Source: Hygrocybe punicea
Lineage: Eukaryota; Basidiomycota; Agaricomycetes; Agaricales; Hygrophoraceae
Direction of reading: 5' to 3'
Assembly: GCA_963556145.1 (NCBI GenBank)
Contig: OY744468.1
Coordinates: 3,906,001 to 3,970,000, forward strand
DNA: 64,000 nt
Part shown: positions 9,167 to 21,213 of the stretch, one piece after another
Layout: every line of letters starts with the position of its first letter
Position numbering within the stretch: the first letter of the stretch is position 1
Notes under the pieces: generated by a model
Told to the model about the DNA's origin: nothing
Database searches by the model: none
Seen by the model: the letters and a program-made list of their open reading frames with translations, nothing else
Position numbers and translations under genes: made by a program

Positions 9167-11102
9167 CTAGCGGTCGTGTAATGGATCTAAGGGTCAAACA
9201 GTTGCATGATGTCGGCGGTAGTAGGGGTTTACGTTCAAGGGTCTTTTTTACGAGAGTAATTGTATGGTTTGTAGAGGTAGGGTCTCAGGGATAAGGTTCG
9301 AGTGATGGAGTTGGGTGAAGTTTGTTACGTCTAGTACAACTGCTAGGAGGAATACAAGAGGTCAAAGTTAGGGTAGACTACGTGTAGCGCGATGTCTTTT
9401 AAACCATTCCTCCCCTTCCACAGTACCAGTGATGTGTCGTAAAGGCGACTCGCTCCGTCGCGCTGGTGGGTCTACGTCTCCCCCGGCATTGAGGTGATTT
9501 GTGATCATGCCAGGCTGGCGTGCGGATTCGTCACCAGATCCATAAGCATCCAGGTACGTGTCACCATGGTTGTCTAGTTCTTTGTGCAGGGATTCATTGC
9601 CGTGTGACATGTCGTTGCTGTGGATCGTGGGGGGTCGGAATGCTTCGAACGTTGATAGGGGGATCTCAGGATCGGCGGTGATGGGGATTCATTGCACCCC
9701 CGGGCATATCGCAATGAGGATGAATGTGTATACGATGATGATGGCAATGATGGCGGCGATAATGGATTGGGTCATGATTGGAGGGAGTTTGTGTGTGGGT
9801 AGTGAAAGTGGGTGTCTTATTGTCCCGGTGTGAGTGATGGGAGTGGTTTGTAGTGTTCTGTGAGAGTCAGGGGTTTCAACCTCTGGTCACGTGCTGTTCT
9901 CACAGGTTCGTTGATGAAGTGGTAGAGGTTCCTTCCTGATCGGGAGTGGGCCTCCATTTGGTATAAAGTGTAGTTGGATCCTTCATCCCATCTCTTATCA
10001 ATGCGATGTTTCCCCACTCGTACCATCGTCTCATATTCTTCAAATGTTCTGCCCTTTTTAACCCGTCCCACCCTGTCGCGGTTAATTGTATTACGCACGA
10101 CTTTGCCTGCCGCCTCTCCGACTCTGATCGGGATTTGTATTGGGCTACTGGTCATTGTTTCGCTTGTGGGAAGGCCAAACATCATATGGAATATTGCCAC
10201 CTTGTTGCGTGCAACAAGAGGCTTCTGTGCAAGCTTCTGGCCGACCCGTTCGGTAAGTTCTGTCTTTCTTGGGGTGTTCGGTTATTGTTCTGATGGTTCT
10301 TTATGATAGCATTGGATGATGCATTCCCGCCCTCGGACTACTCGTCCGAGGACTCGATGCTGTCGCTCGTGACGAAGGTTTCCTGGGGGTCCGACTCCGA
10401 CTCCGACTTCTGGCCCCAGGACGCCTATGTGGACACTGGGGCGCCCTTCGGGTTGCATGAGTTCCAGCCTCGTCTTCCCTTCGGTGTGGTGAACGCTGCC
10501 TGGGTAGGCGCAGATTCAGGGTGTGCGAGATGGTTGTCACTGGGGTCAAAACCCAAAACTCAACTCATTTGTAACTATGTACACAAGCCACTATATAGGT
10601 ACTGTATAGTATCTATAAATGGACTGTGGTGAAGGAATGGTGAAGTGGGATTGTAAAGAAGATGAGGTAAACTGTAACAATAGGAAATAAGAGAATACGC
10701 ATGCAGAGAGATATCAATCTCTACATCGGCATCGCTGACACGTTTAGGCGCAATTGTCGTGCAGCGATCGAATGGGCGTTGGAAGACCAGATTCGTAACC
10801 TCATTGAAGACGCCGTCCTCCAGGAGGTAATTAAGGACGAGTATCTCATAGATGAGTAGATACTCCTTGATCGTAACAGTCGTACTCCCTTTCGGGGAGT
10901 TGTAGTTGTAGTCCAGTCCGGTCCTGCCCCTTTAAGGGGTTTGTAAATGTAAAAGCTTTTCCCATTGCTCCACGGAGTGTGTGAATCATAAGGGTTTGTC
11001 TGACAACCTGTCAAAGATCATCATGAAAATAAGTGGTATCTGAGGAAAAATGTATGGGGGTAACGTATTTTCATGACAGGTAAGATGGGTCTGGCGAGCT
11101 GT
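9167..11102. mobile_element. 1.9-kb insertion inside the DIRS-like reverse transcriptase
   Basis: The polymerase frame stops at HDESKQL (about 11103) and resumes at VTLPIIGF (about 9166), so the intervening bases are a later insertion. The left edge carries the short palindrome CACGACTAGCGGTCGTG. On the plus strand, 10081-10260 encodes LSDSDRDLYWATGHCFACGK followed by HHMEYC, resembling the zinc-knuckle end of a retroelement Gag. No polymerase, LTR pair or target duplication could be established, so the class is undetermined. Confidence 0.45.
10081..10260 (+). pseudogene. Possible Gag zinc-knuckle remnant
   Basis: The translation ...SDSDRDLYWATGHCFACGKAK HHMEYC has a CX2CX5HX3C-like pattern preceded by an acidic/aromatic stretch, similar in layout to retroelement nucleocapsid knuckles. 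Frames before and after are short. It could be coincidence. Confidence 0.3.
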
Positions 11103-11827
11103 TTAGATTCGTCATGCAGAAGCCCAATATCATCCCACAACATCAAGAGATGGGCTTGCTTGGCAGGCAAGGCCTTGTGGAAGGGTGTATATCAAAGAAC
11201 ATTTGCCTCAAAGTCCCAGGAAAAACTGTCGTTGACATAGGCGAAAAGATCTCAAATGGACTTGACAAAGATTACAATCCAGATGACGAGACCCATGAAG
11301 GTGCCCCAGATGCCACCGGCACCCCAGTTACCAAAGTTATTGCAATGGTTGACATGCCAGAGGCCATTGACCATGATGATTTGACGAAGCTGCCAAAGCC
11401 GGTGCATGGGCAGGCGCCAATATGCTTGGGAGACATCAGACTTGAAAACAATTAGGTGGACATGTGGCCCATGGACGGAGCAGATGCGGTGGAGGGCGTG
11501 GCCCAACTGATGGAGACTGTCGAGCAGAACAGCAACCTTATCCTGGGGAATGAGGGAGTTGAGAGAAAATGGCTTGGCACTTTGATCTACCACAAGGCCG
11601 AAAGTCGAGGTTCCAGCTTTGGGTACAACTCCAATCGGTATGCCATGCATGCCAGGGAGGAGGTGAGCTCCAAAGGCAGGAGAAAAGCGGCTGAGGGAGA
11701 CTTCTTTGTCCTGTTGCGACTGGACGAAGTCCCGTTCAGCTGGATCGTGAAGTGCGGGTGCAGAATTATCCCATGTGAGTGGGCGAGCAGGGTCAAATTC
11801 AGCCCAGGGCCAGAATCCATTTTGCAA
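11103..11827 (-). pseudogene. Reverse transcriptase, N-terminal half (DIRS-like)
   Basis: Recognisable blocks are FGLVVDQSAKPFSLNSLIP, VFKSDVSQAYWRLPMH (palm motif A with catalytic Asp), NNFGNWGAGGIWGTFMGLV and DLFAYVNDSF. In the last, the YVDD-type box appears as YVND, so one catalytic Asp is lost. It is followed by LLMLWDDIGLLHDESKQL. A stop after the first half and the Asp change mark it as dead. Confidence 0.75.
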
Positions 11828-12104
11828 CCCATGGCAGACGGAGTGGACAAGTCTTCAGTTAGGATGTGAAGTGAGCAGGTCACGGAAGCAAGATATGTTG
11901 ATGGGCATAATGATTTCAAAGAGATGCAGGTTCTCACAGAGAGTATGGAGAGCAGGTGCATTGTCATATTCCTAGAGCACCAGCGAGGGGAGTGGTGGCA
12001 TGTGAAGTGTGGCTGAAGAGAGAGGAACTTGATGGGGGTGATCGGAATCGTCCCAGACGAAGGCCCAGGCATATTTGGGCCGTCTTGACCACGAATCCTT
12101 TAGG

Positions 12105-13318
12105 CTACTGTTTTTGGAACATGGTGCAGTTGACAGACGGATGCTGAGGGGACCGGCACTTAGCGCAGATGTGTTTATAGTCGCAGTTGGAGGCAATGTT
12201 TGGGCAATGTTTGGCATTCCACTGGTGGCAGGGCTTTTTTTGCTTGGCTGAGTCCGGCCAGGAGCATTCAGTGGTTTGAGCGTGAGTAGTGCCAGCTCTG
12301 GTGTTTGGATCCAGAGGACATGAAGGTTGGTGAAACGAGCGAAGTCTGTGAGCTTGACGTCTCGCCATTGAGCGGTCCAGATGCGAGTGGCCCAGTCATA
12401 TTGAATGATGCATTGGTGCATTGAGTCTGGGAAGGCAGCGAACAATTCACTGATGTGCTTTCCATAATCCTGCAACTCAGCGGCCCTGTGCAGGAAAACG
12501 AAGAGGGTCACTTCGCAAGTTCATCCCCAGGCGATGACCCACTTCCCTGTGTGTCAACGACTCTTGCAGGCTTGACAGCCCCAATGACGAACTCAACACC
12601 ACCAATCTTTTTGGATCATTTATTGTTGTGAGTGATGGAGTATCCACTAGCAAGGACGTGGTTGAGGTCGATGGCTCGTCCTGCAAGCAGGTTGGTCCAC
12701 TCTGAGTCGGGAAACTGTGGACACCGGGCTGAGTTGAGCAGTGATGACTTGGTGAGTTTGGGATCCTGGGAGATGTTGTTGAGTGTTGACAGTGTCTTCT
12801 GAAGGGAGGCGGATAGACATGAGGGTTCAATTTCTTCTTGGATGACCCACAGGAGTGATTCAAGGTTGATCTTCAGCTTGACCACTTGTTCAAGCTCACT
12901 GTCAATGCTGGGGCTCTACGGCTGCTTAGACACTCTAGGAGCGTGAGCTTCTGTGTTAGGAGCTGGGGAGGCAACAGGTGATGGCTCACGCAACTGGACA
13001 GCTGCTACTTCAGGCTCGGATGGGCCTTGTCCGGGGCTGGAAGCATGAAAGGACATCCCACAGGCCCTGGCTTCACTGAGCTGTCAGTCAATGTTATCAA
13101 GGATCTGGAGGTAGACAGTGAATGTGGACTCAAGGACATTGGTTTTGAGACCGAGGTTGGTGAAAATACCATGCAATTCAAGGATGGCTGACGCTTTGGT
13201 AATGTCTCCAAGTTGGAAGTGGTGGGTGATGCGAATACACTGATTGACTGTCTTCAGGTTCATGGCACCTGTTGGTGTGGACGATGACATTGAGGGGTTA
13301 TTTTTAGTGCTTGACATG
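12105..13318 (-). pseudogene. Gag-like region with zinc finger (DIRS-like)
   Basis: A start region near 13318 (MSSTKNNPSMSSSTPTGAM) is followed by frame-shifted helical segments, including WRDVKLTDFARFTNLHVLW and a Cys/His cluster at 12126-12235. The cluster reads CHQWN..HCPN..CDYKHICAKC....HPSVNC. The Cys/His cluster ahead of the reverse transcriptase fits the nucleic-acid-binding part of a DIRS-type Gag. Several frameshifts are present. Confidence 0.55.
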
Positions 13319-14300
13319 CAAGAAGCACAATTTGGAGGAACGACTTTTATACACATCAGCTAACTAGGAGATGAGGCAAGGTAAATCAGAGAAATGGGCA
13401 AAGTGATGCAGGACATACCTTGGAGATGAGACAAGGGGCTTAGGAGGCCCTTGGGGCGTTTCCGAGGTATATGACTCACTGGCAAAAAGAAGTGCCACAA
13501 GGCAGCATAAGGTTTGACATCAAGTGGGAACGGCAAATAGCGGGCTGTCAGCAGGTGACAGCTCCAGCGAGTGTGTCAGCCGGTGACAGTGACGGATGGT
13601 AGTGATGGAGGACATACTAGGTGTCGAGGGAAAGTGAGAGTACAACCGTGTGATTAGCCAAATGTAAACTTAGTTTAAAAAACGAATTATATTCAAATAT
13701 TCATACTGGCTTCAATTCTTATCAGAATCAGCTGAAAATTGAACTAGTGACTAATATAACTATTTTTGGTTGGGTGTGACGGTCACATGTGATCACTCTA
13801 ATCATACAACATAATTTTTGATATTGTATAGCAATTTTTTTGCTGATCACAATGGTGACAGTCACATGTGACCAGTCTAACCATATAAAGAAATTTTATA
13901 TGAAAATTCTAATTATATTCTAATTATATTTAAAATATTCATACTACTTTCAATTCCTATCAGAATCAGCTAAAAATTGTACTGTTGACTAATATGACTA
14001 TTTTAGGCAAGGTGTGACAGTTACATGTGACTGCTCTGACCATATAAGGTAATTTCTAATATTGTATACCAAATTTTATGCTGACCACAACCGTGATAGT
14101 CACATGTGACTAGTCTAACCACATAAGAAAATTTTATATAATATATACTAAATTTGATGCTGATGATATGAGTTATTGTCATATGTGATGACTCTTCCTA
14201 TATAAGGAAATATCAACTATATATCCAAAAATATTCTAAATGAATACTGATATTTTCACATAAAATGTAAATTTTACTATGATATAACTAATACATATAC

Positions 14301-15032
14301 ACTGTCCAGGGGCTAGGCTAGGCCAGGGCCAGCCTGTTTTTGACTGACCCTGACCCTCTAGGACCGGGCCATCTCAGGCTGGCTCTGGCCCTGGCTCTGC
14401 TTGGCCTGGGGTCAATAGAGCCAAGTCAGGGCTGGGTCAGGGTCGGCCCTGGCCTGATGACTATCTCAAGAATTTGTCCATACATCTCTCCATTAACAGT
14501 ATTCTAACCTACATAGTCCTCATCATTAAAATCAAAATCTCCAACATATTTCTTCACAATCTCCTTCGACAGACATACATATTATTACAGTATAGCTAAA
14601 TAGTTTGAGCCATTTTGGTAGCATTTTATGCTGTTGTGGCTACTGCTGGTAGTGCTAGATTGTACTCAGACATGAGGAGCTACAGATGATCCCAAAGAGT
14701 ATGATTTAGCTCCATTTACTCATGGGATGTGGAGTTAAAACCTTGCAGGGGTCTCAAAGATAAAAGGCTAAAAGGATCTATGACTATTGGAACTATCTAT
14801 ATTAGCCTCCTGCTTTGGAAAATGCCAAAGCATGTATGGTATAATTTAATGTCTACATCATTTTAAAAAAAAAGTAAATGTAGACTAAATTACTAGGGTA
14901 CATTTATAGCTAGTGTGTCCCGTGACATCTAAGAGGGCCGGGTCTGGGCCAACCCTGGGTCAACTTTTGGGGCCAGCTGTTTACTGACTCAAGGGCCAGG
15001 GCCAGAGAGTCATGGCCCTGCCCTTGGATAGT
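14301..15032. mobile_element. GC-rich-ended MITE inside the Helentron-like copy
   Basis: The ends ACTGTCCAGGGGC and GCCCTTGGATAGT form a 13-bp inverted repeat with two mismatches, followed by further GGCCAGGGCC-rich blocks on both sides. Flanking sequence is Helentron-like on the left and again to the right. The interior is AT-rich and non-coding. The end type resembles hAT-like MITEs but no target duplication was seen. Confidence 0.55.
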
Positions 15033-15670
15033 ATATGTACATATATTACCTTGCCTGATAATTGTATATTTCAAGTAAAATCACTTATTGATATTAGCAA
15101 CAATCATACAAATAAATCCAATGATTTCAATATTATACCATGTATTTTGTGCACAAAACAAAGAAAAAAGACTTTATTCATGTCATATGCAGTACGGATC
15201 CACTAAACAAGAATGATACTGATTATAGACAACTCTTGTTCTAGAGATACTGTTTCTACACAGCTTTTAGACTATGATATGACACATTACAAAAATAAAA
15301 ACCAGTACTAGCTATCATTGCTCAGAGTCTCTGAGCATCCTCCTTGCATACAAGCATAGCTATCTTCCAGCTCCTTGAGCAATTACTTGATGACTGAGTG
15401 TTGCATGATGGTGCAACATAAAAGAGATGGCTGGCAGAGAAGAGATTGATGAAGACTGAGACACTCCATATTAATGTTGTTTTATTGTAATTCATGTTGC
15501 AGAGGTGGGAGGTGGGCTTATTAGAACAATGTGCAACATATGCTGTCTATCTTATGCCATGTGTAAGGTGCTTTATGCAATGTAATCTTGTTTCTTAATT
15601 CAGCAAAGCACTGAGGAGAAGGAAAAAAGAACTTCTTCTTGTCATACCCAGCACTGGCCCACTAAATAAG

Positions 15671-16862
15671 TTGAAGCACAGCAGCCCTCAGAGTCTTCCA
15701 GTTTTGTATGTCTTTAGGAAAGATTGTGTTTGCTGGTAACAATGTGAGTAGTTTATTTTTAGTCAGTGTTCCAATGTTCCAAGCTCATCAATGACTGATA
15801 TTGAAGCAGACATTGCTCAAAAATTTGAATCATGAACCCACACTTAATCTACCATTAATCCCCTCATGTGGCTCATCCTCTGTCCCACTAACTTTTCTTT
15901 TCCTGTTTCCAATCTGTCCTATGAGAAGATGGCTGGTAATTCATGGTTCATCCTTTCCAATCAATCAGATGATGCCACAGTCAGGACCCCATTTGTTTTC
16001 TACATCGCCTGACTACCCTTCAACATTAATCTCTCCTTATCAGTCATCCTCTGTTCCTACTACACTGCCCAGAATAACCATCAAATGGCATGTTAGGTAT
16101 TTGAAAGAGGGTAATGATGCAGATGGTGTTGTGGAAACAAGGCGATGCTTCAATAATATGAATATAGACTGATACTGATGTATAAAATTATATCTACTTG
16201 AACTCTTGATATGTTAAACTATTGAAAGTTGTCAATCATGATCATATATGGAACCATTCTGAATACATCAGTTTACTATGAAATGTGTCTTCTATATACT
16301 GTAATTGAAATTTGACTATTGATTCAGGCATCAAGCATTGATGGCACATATGTGACATGTTCAGATAATTGTATTCTTCAATCATTGCAATTAGACTGTG
16401 ACACTGGATTTGAGGATCCACAATATGCAAGAGGTGTGCCATACATTTACTGAAAAGACAAGAAGGAGCTATTGAAAATCCATAATCCAGATGTAATGTT
16501 TGCATATTCTCTTGGTATCACCAGTGGATAGCTATCTATATTCAATTATACAATGGATATCACATATGACAATAGTAACCTGAACATATTGACCGAACAC
16601 ATTGACTGAACACACTGAACATGTGCAATATGTTCAGTTGGTGTGCTACATGAAACCGAATTACAACACATTATACAAATTCAATTAAACTACCTTTCCT
16701 TTTCGTGTATGATGCATATCATTTTGTTCAAGGACATATCATATTAACTGGACAAAATCTGCAACAAGTCTACTTACTCTTTTATGTCTAAATTAAAGAT
16801 GAAATTCACTGCTGTATAGAGAAGCATTGGTTTGGGTTTACCTATTTTGCTAGCTTCCTACA
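15671..16862. other. No recognisable gene
   Basis: A 123-codon plus frame at 15801-16172 has no family resemblance or codon pattern I trust. Near 16575-16645 there are short imperfect GAACACATTGACT repeats and TGTTCAGT. Nothing else is supported. Confidence 0.4.
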
Positions 16863-17597
16863 TTGGTTCCTAAGGCCCTGCACAGGTATACCGCAGGTCT
16901 GATTTTCGGACACCACACCCATGCCTCCTGTACCTGCACCTGTTTGGATAACGGGTACATACCATACCCGAAAGATGGTGGGTATGGCGGTAGATGGCAG
17001 GTACCCAGTACACCATGGGCACCTGGGAGCCCCATACCTCGTGCGGGCCAGATGCACATCAATTGATGTCGTTGTCACCCTCGTGAGGTAAATGGGGGGG
17101 GTCTCTGGTGGGCTTCACACTTGGGGGTACCCTCGTTTGTGAGGTGGGGTCTCTGGTGGGCTTTGTGCTCGAGGTTAACCTTGTTCATGAGGGGTGGGGG
17201 CACCACGTGAGCCCTACACATCTGCATGTATTTGTGAGGTCCCTGTGTATTCTTCTGTGCTGGAGACCTTGCAGACACACCTCAATGAACATGCATTGAT
17301 GTGTGTCTGTGAGGCATGGTTGTTGTAAGGAGCAGTTGGGAGGCATGGTTGTTGGGTGATTGTTGGGAGAGTTAGCAAATGTCTTAGAGGCTGGGTTGGG
17401 GGCATGTACCTGGGCCGTTTTGTGGGCACACCACCCTCCTGGCCTTGTTCCATCATTTTCCTTGCTGAGCCCAGGTCTGAGTCATTGTTGTTGTTGTTCA
17501 TTGTTGTTGTTCATTTTCGAGTTGGTCTGTATATGAAATATATAGGAAATAAAATAAAATAAAATAGTAATAGTAAAATAAAAGAAAGCAAATTACT
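16863..17597. repeat. Older hAT-MITE-like repeat
   Basis: Near 17055-17100 this region shares CAATTGATG...GTTGTCACCCTC...TGAGGTA and a following G-run with the interior of the hAT-type element at 47735-48836. Similar short blocks recur to its right. No coding capacity is seen. Related sequence on the far side of the next element (18773-18910) suggests that element inserted into this repeat. Confidence 0.4.
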
Positions 17598-17605
17598 TAC
17601 TGGGT

Positions 17606-18764
17606 TAGTGTTGCCGAAGTTCAGTTCGGTCCAGTTCCGACCCTTTTTGGCGGAACCACAAACTGAACTTTGGGTCCGGTTTGGCGCATGGCCAAACCTG
17701 GACCCAGATGGCGTCAAACCATCTTGCCGCATTCGGTCTGGATTCAGACATGGTCTGAAACCCAGACCGAGGTGGGCTCCCATGAGTTCCATTCTCCTCG
17801 CAAATGGCAGGCACATATCAATAGATACAGCGCTGCATATCATGAGGTAGATGGGTGTGGGGGAGCCCTCTGGTGTCCCCAAGGGATGTGGAGGGATGGG
17901 GGGTCTTGTCCCGTGGTCCCTGCCTGGCATTGCCGGCGTTGCTGCTGCTGGCGCTGGCGCTGCCACTGCTGCTGCTGCTGTTGCTGCCAGCACTGCTGCT
18001 TCTGTTGCTGCTGCTGCTGCTGCTGCCATTGCAGTTGCTGCCGGCGCTGCTGCTGCCATTGCAGTTGCTGCCGGCGCTGCTGCTGCTGTTGCTGTTGCCG
18101 CTGCCGCCGCTGGTGGTGGTGGTGGTGGTGGTGGTGGTGGTGATGTTGCAGCTGTCCCGTGGGTGGTGTTGCTGCCACGGCTGCTGCTGCCGGCATTGCT
18201 GCATTGCTGCTGTTGCCATCATCGTTGTTGCCATTACCATTGCCATTGTTGTTGTTGACGTTGATGTTGCCCTTGCCCTTGCCACCGCTGGTGGTGGTGG
18301 TGGTGGTGGTGGTGGTGTTGCAGCTGTCCTGTGTCCATTGGCATTGGGATCCATTTTGTGCCGTGGTGGTGTGCTCGTGATGTGGTCACAGTCAAGTTTC
18401 CTGTAACAGATAATATTAGTAAAGTTAAAATACTTCACGATACTTACCTGTGTCCATGAACACGACATTGTGTCATGTTCATTGGCCTTGCGTTGTTGTT
18501 GTTGGTGAAGAAACCTTCGTGTAATGGTCACATGATACCGTTTAACACGAAAAAGCAAGTAAAGAAATATGAAAAACAAATGAAATAAATACCTTAAAAA
18601 TATCCACGTTCATGGTTTGGACGCGGTTTGGAGCCGTTCAGGAAATCTGGCCGGCCTCGAAACCCTGAACCGAACCGGTGGTCCGGTTCAGCATTTGGCT
18701 GAACTTAGACTGAACCTAGGGTTTGGTTCGGGGTTTGAACCGGGTTCGGCTAGGTTCGGAACCA
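17606..18764. mobile_element. Non-autonomous hAT element with 8-bp target duplication
   Basis: The left end reads TAGTGTTGCCGAAGTTCAG, the same terminus as the copy at 47735. The element is flanked by the exact 8-bp direct repeat TACTGGGT at 17598-17605 and 18765-18772, diagnostic of hAT transposition. The right end (GGTTCGGAACCA) is diverged. The interior is mostly trinucleotide repeat and AT-rich DNA without a transposase. Confidence 0.8.
17935..18325 (+). repeat. Compound GCT/TGG trinucleotide repeat tract
   Basis: Long runs of GCTGCT and TGGTGG trinucleotides (for example about 18110-18142 and 18288-18322) lie inside the hAT element. They create long Gln/Ala/His/Leu frames in all phases, which I do not treat as genes. 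Confidence 0.85.
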
Positions 18765-18910
18765 TACTGGGTCTTGAGAGTAGGTCAACCCACATAACTG
18801 CATAACTGCAGCCACCCACAGCCACCTGCATACCATGGGTTAAGGGTCCGGTTTGGGCATGGTGTCCAAATTGGGACACCATACCTGAACCCACATTACC
18901 TGTTTCAGAA

Positions 18911-19563
18911 TAACCATGGATAAATACCCATGCTAGGCCTTAACTGGCCTTTCTCATCAAGTCCCCCAATCCTCCTGTGAAGAACATGACCAATTTCGCA
19001 AATCATGGGTCATTGTTTCCATCCATTCAGACATATCCAATGAGCGCCCTCACTGTAGCCTGACCACCTGTTCATCAAGGCTGGATCATTTTATCTGCCA
19101 CATTTTTCATTAGACATTTCCTGTCTCAAAGTTGTTCCAGGATGATACTCTATGGAGTATTCCACATCAACAATCACGACTTTTATTTCATTTCTGATGT
19201 GAATTTCAATCCTAAAAACAATTTTTATGGCTTGTTTGAAAAATTCAAAGCAAACTGTCACCTCATACCTATCACTCAAGATTTTTCCTTTAAATTTTCT
19301 CTTGATTGCTACAAAACTGTCATTGATAATATTCATTACTTTTGTTATGGATCGTTTCTGCAGCAGGCTTCGGCAACAATCAACTTAACTGGGAGGCGGT
19401 TTCCAGAGGAGAGAACAACAGTTTCATTGTTGCTTACAACTAAGACAACACTGCTACAAAGGGGGGGGGGTTCATGGTCTAAAGTCATGTGAGCTGTGGG
19501 GGTTACCCAAGACAAGGGGGTCTGCCCCAAGAACCACACTAAATGTCCAACTACACCATGTGT
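18911..19563. other. No recognisable gene
   Basis: A plus-strand frame at 19142-19492 (FYFISDVNFNPKNNFYGLF...) has moderately protein-like composition but no family I recognise, and no matching exons around it. A G9 run lies at 19460-19468. Confidence 0.3.
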
Positions 19564-19571
19564 TCACCATG

Positions 19572-21213
19572 TAGTGTTGCCATGGTTCAGTTTGTGGACT
19601 GGGTTCAAACCTGAACCAGCTTGAACTGGACCTGGGTTCAGGTCCACTTAATCCCCAGAGACCAGACTGGACCAGTCAGTCCAGTCTACAGTTCTCAATG
19701 CCAGTCAAATAGTAGAACCGGTTCTGGGCAATCCTGGACTGATGAACTGGTTCTGAATCCACATGATTTGTACACATGTACCTTACCATGGGCCAACGCA
19801 AATAAGGTAAAGTCTACTCATCCTCCATATCCAATTTCAACTGGATGTTTCACCCTCACCTCTTGGCTTAGCATACCTCATGGCGTCCATCAGCCGACTC
19901 TCTGCTCCTTTTTCACACCTTCCCAATTTGTCTATTTCAGATCCAAGTATTGGATTTTTCGTTCTGGCCAACTTTCAGACTGCTCTTTTTTCGTGCCTTT
20001 CCTATTTCATATTCTAGTATTGGATTTTCATTCAGGTTGACTCTTTGCTCTTTGTTCATGCCTAACATTTTCTCTATTTCAGGATTTTTGTTCAGTCCTC
20101 ATTGGCCGACTCTGCTCTTTTTTTTCACCTTTCTCTTTTCTCAACTTCCAGGCCAGGGACAAGATAAAAGGTTAGTGTTTTCTTACAATTGCGAGCATTC
20201 TCACCAAAATGTCCAATTGCACAGTGGGCCAGGATGGACAACTTCTCAATGCTGAGCAGATCACCTTCTACAATGACCCCGATGATGATGTTCCTATCTC
20301 TGGACCCGGTCACCCCCTCACAGCAGCAACCTCACATTCATCCATTTTGTTCATGATACCAATGACCCTGGATACATTTATCTCTTCTGAACGAGTACCT
20401 GCTGTCAAAGTCGCTGGGGCACACCACTCTCAACATGTGCCATGTCCCTCTGCCAAGGACCCTGACAATGCTGTCACCAATTCTTGCAAGTGCAAGCTTC
20501 CACATAATGCTAAACCCGGCACCTCGGTGCGTCGCTGGACTCACTGCGTGTTATCTTCCACTGGCGAAGGTGATACTGAACCTGAGGTTACTGATGCCGA
20601 GGTTACCAAAGACATGGGCAAATCTGCCTCGTGTCCTGATGATACTGAGTACGAGGAGGACAACATGGTGGATGTAGATATAGATGAAGATGAAGATGAA
20701 GACCCTCATGTGGCATATGAACATATAAAGGCCTTGGGTGATGAGGACAGGAAGATGAGTCTCACAAAACATTATATTGACTGGGACTCACATTTGTTTG
20801 CAGCAAGGAACCAAATCTGATCGTTCAAAGGATGAGCACACAGCTGATGTTTGTCTCATATTCATGTGTGAGAAGAATGTCAATCTGGACACTGGAGAGG
20901 CTGAGGATGGGCACTGGTGTGGCATATGCTGGTATGTTGGTCATTGTTGCGATGCGCAGATGTCAGTAACACCCTCTGCTCGTAGCAAAGTGGGTCTGTT
21001 GCATCACAAGTCCCTTTTCACTGGGGCCATTTCAACCTTGTGCGCTCACATCAGGAGGTCAGTGTTCAAAGCACCATGCATAATCACTCATTGATACCTG
21101 GTGCAGACACCCAGACCATTTCAAACTCTACCAGAAATTATGTACTGAACGCAACATTCTAATGAACAATTGTGTGATACCGGTGGCAGCTCAGGATTCC
21201 AAACTGAAACAAG
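19572..21213 (+). mobile_element. hAT element, 5' part, with transposase remnant
   Basis: It begins TAGTGTTGCC, the same end as the two non-autonomous hAT copies, followed by GGTTCAG/GGTTC-rich subterminal repeats. It carries the N-terminal part of a hAT-like transposase. It is cut off at 21214 by a foldback element and no 3' half follows. It may be a relative of the element that mobilised the MITEs. Confidence 0.55.
20209..21190 (+). pseudogene. hAT-like transposase, N-terminal BED-type region (broken)
   Basis: A first frame (20209-20820, 203 codons) starts MSNCTVGQDG and has an acidic centre (VDVDIDEDEDEDPH). A shifted frame from about 20800 reads ADVCLIFMCEKN, then EAEDGHWCGICW and FTGAISTLCAHIRRS, followed by a degraded stretch. 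The GHWC..C...FTG..STL..HI layout is the BED-type zinc-binding region found at the start of basidiomycete hAT transposases. A frameshift near 20800 and loss of the catalytic half make it inactive. Confidence 0.6.

Larger units (their letters stand above)
6705..13657 (-). mobile_element. DIRS-like tyrosine-recombinase retrotransposon (degenerate)
   Basis: Minus-strand remnants lie in the order gag-like zinc finger, reverse transcriptase, RNase H, tyrosine recombinase. That combination without integrase or LTRs defines the DIRS/YR group. The ends carry a 10-bp inverted repeat, CTAATCACAC at 6705-6714 and GTGTGATTAG at 13648-13657. All coding parts have frameshifts or stops. A 1.9-kb insertion separates the two halves of the reverse transcriptase and a foldback MITE lies between reverse transcriptase and RNase H. 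Confidence 0.8.
6504..15670 (-). mobile_element. Helentron-like element split by a DIRS-like element and a MITE
   Basis: The minus-strand 3' end (AAAAGAACTC hairpin arm then TTAA at 6504) and the 5' end (ACTGGCCCACTAAATAAG at 15653-15670) match the ends of the two intact copies at 43180-44244 and 44602-45860. Homologous sequence stops at about 6700 and resumes at about 13660, with a DIRS-like element between. It is broken again at 14301-15032 by a GC-rich MITE. No transposition protein belongs to the family sequence itself, so the element is non-autonomous. Confidence 0.6.

Noticed and set aside
10721..11040. LTR and primer-binding site (GTGGTATCTGAGG near 11032)
   Set aside because: It resembles a TGGTATC-type primer site, but no matching LTR copy was found on the other side of the insertion.
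15801..16172. 123-codon plus-strand frame
   Set aside because: No recognisable motif, no supporting exons, and AT-rich repeat surroundings.
17818..18579. Long minus-strand frame rich in Gln, Ala, Pro and His
   Set aside because: It is generated by GCT/TGG trinucleotide runs inside a hAT MITE. Open frames occur in all phases and there is no domain.
19142..19492. 116-codon plus-strand frame
   Set aside because: Composition is plausible but it ends in a G-run region and no family or splice structure supports it.
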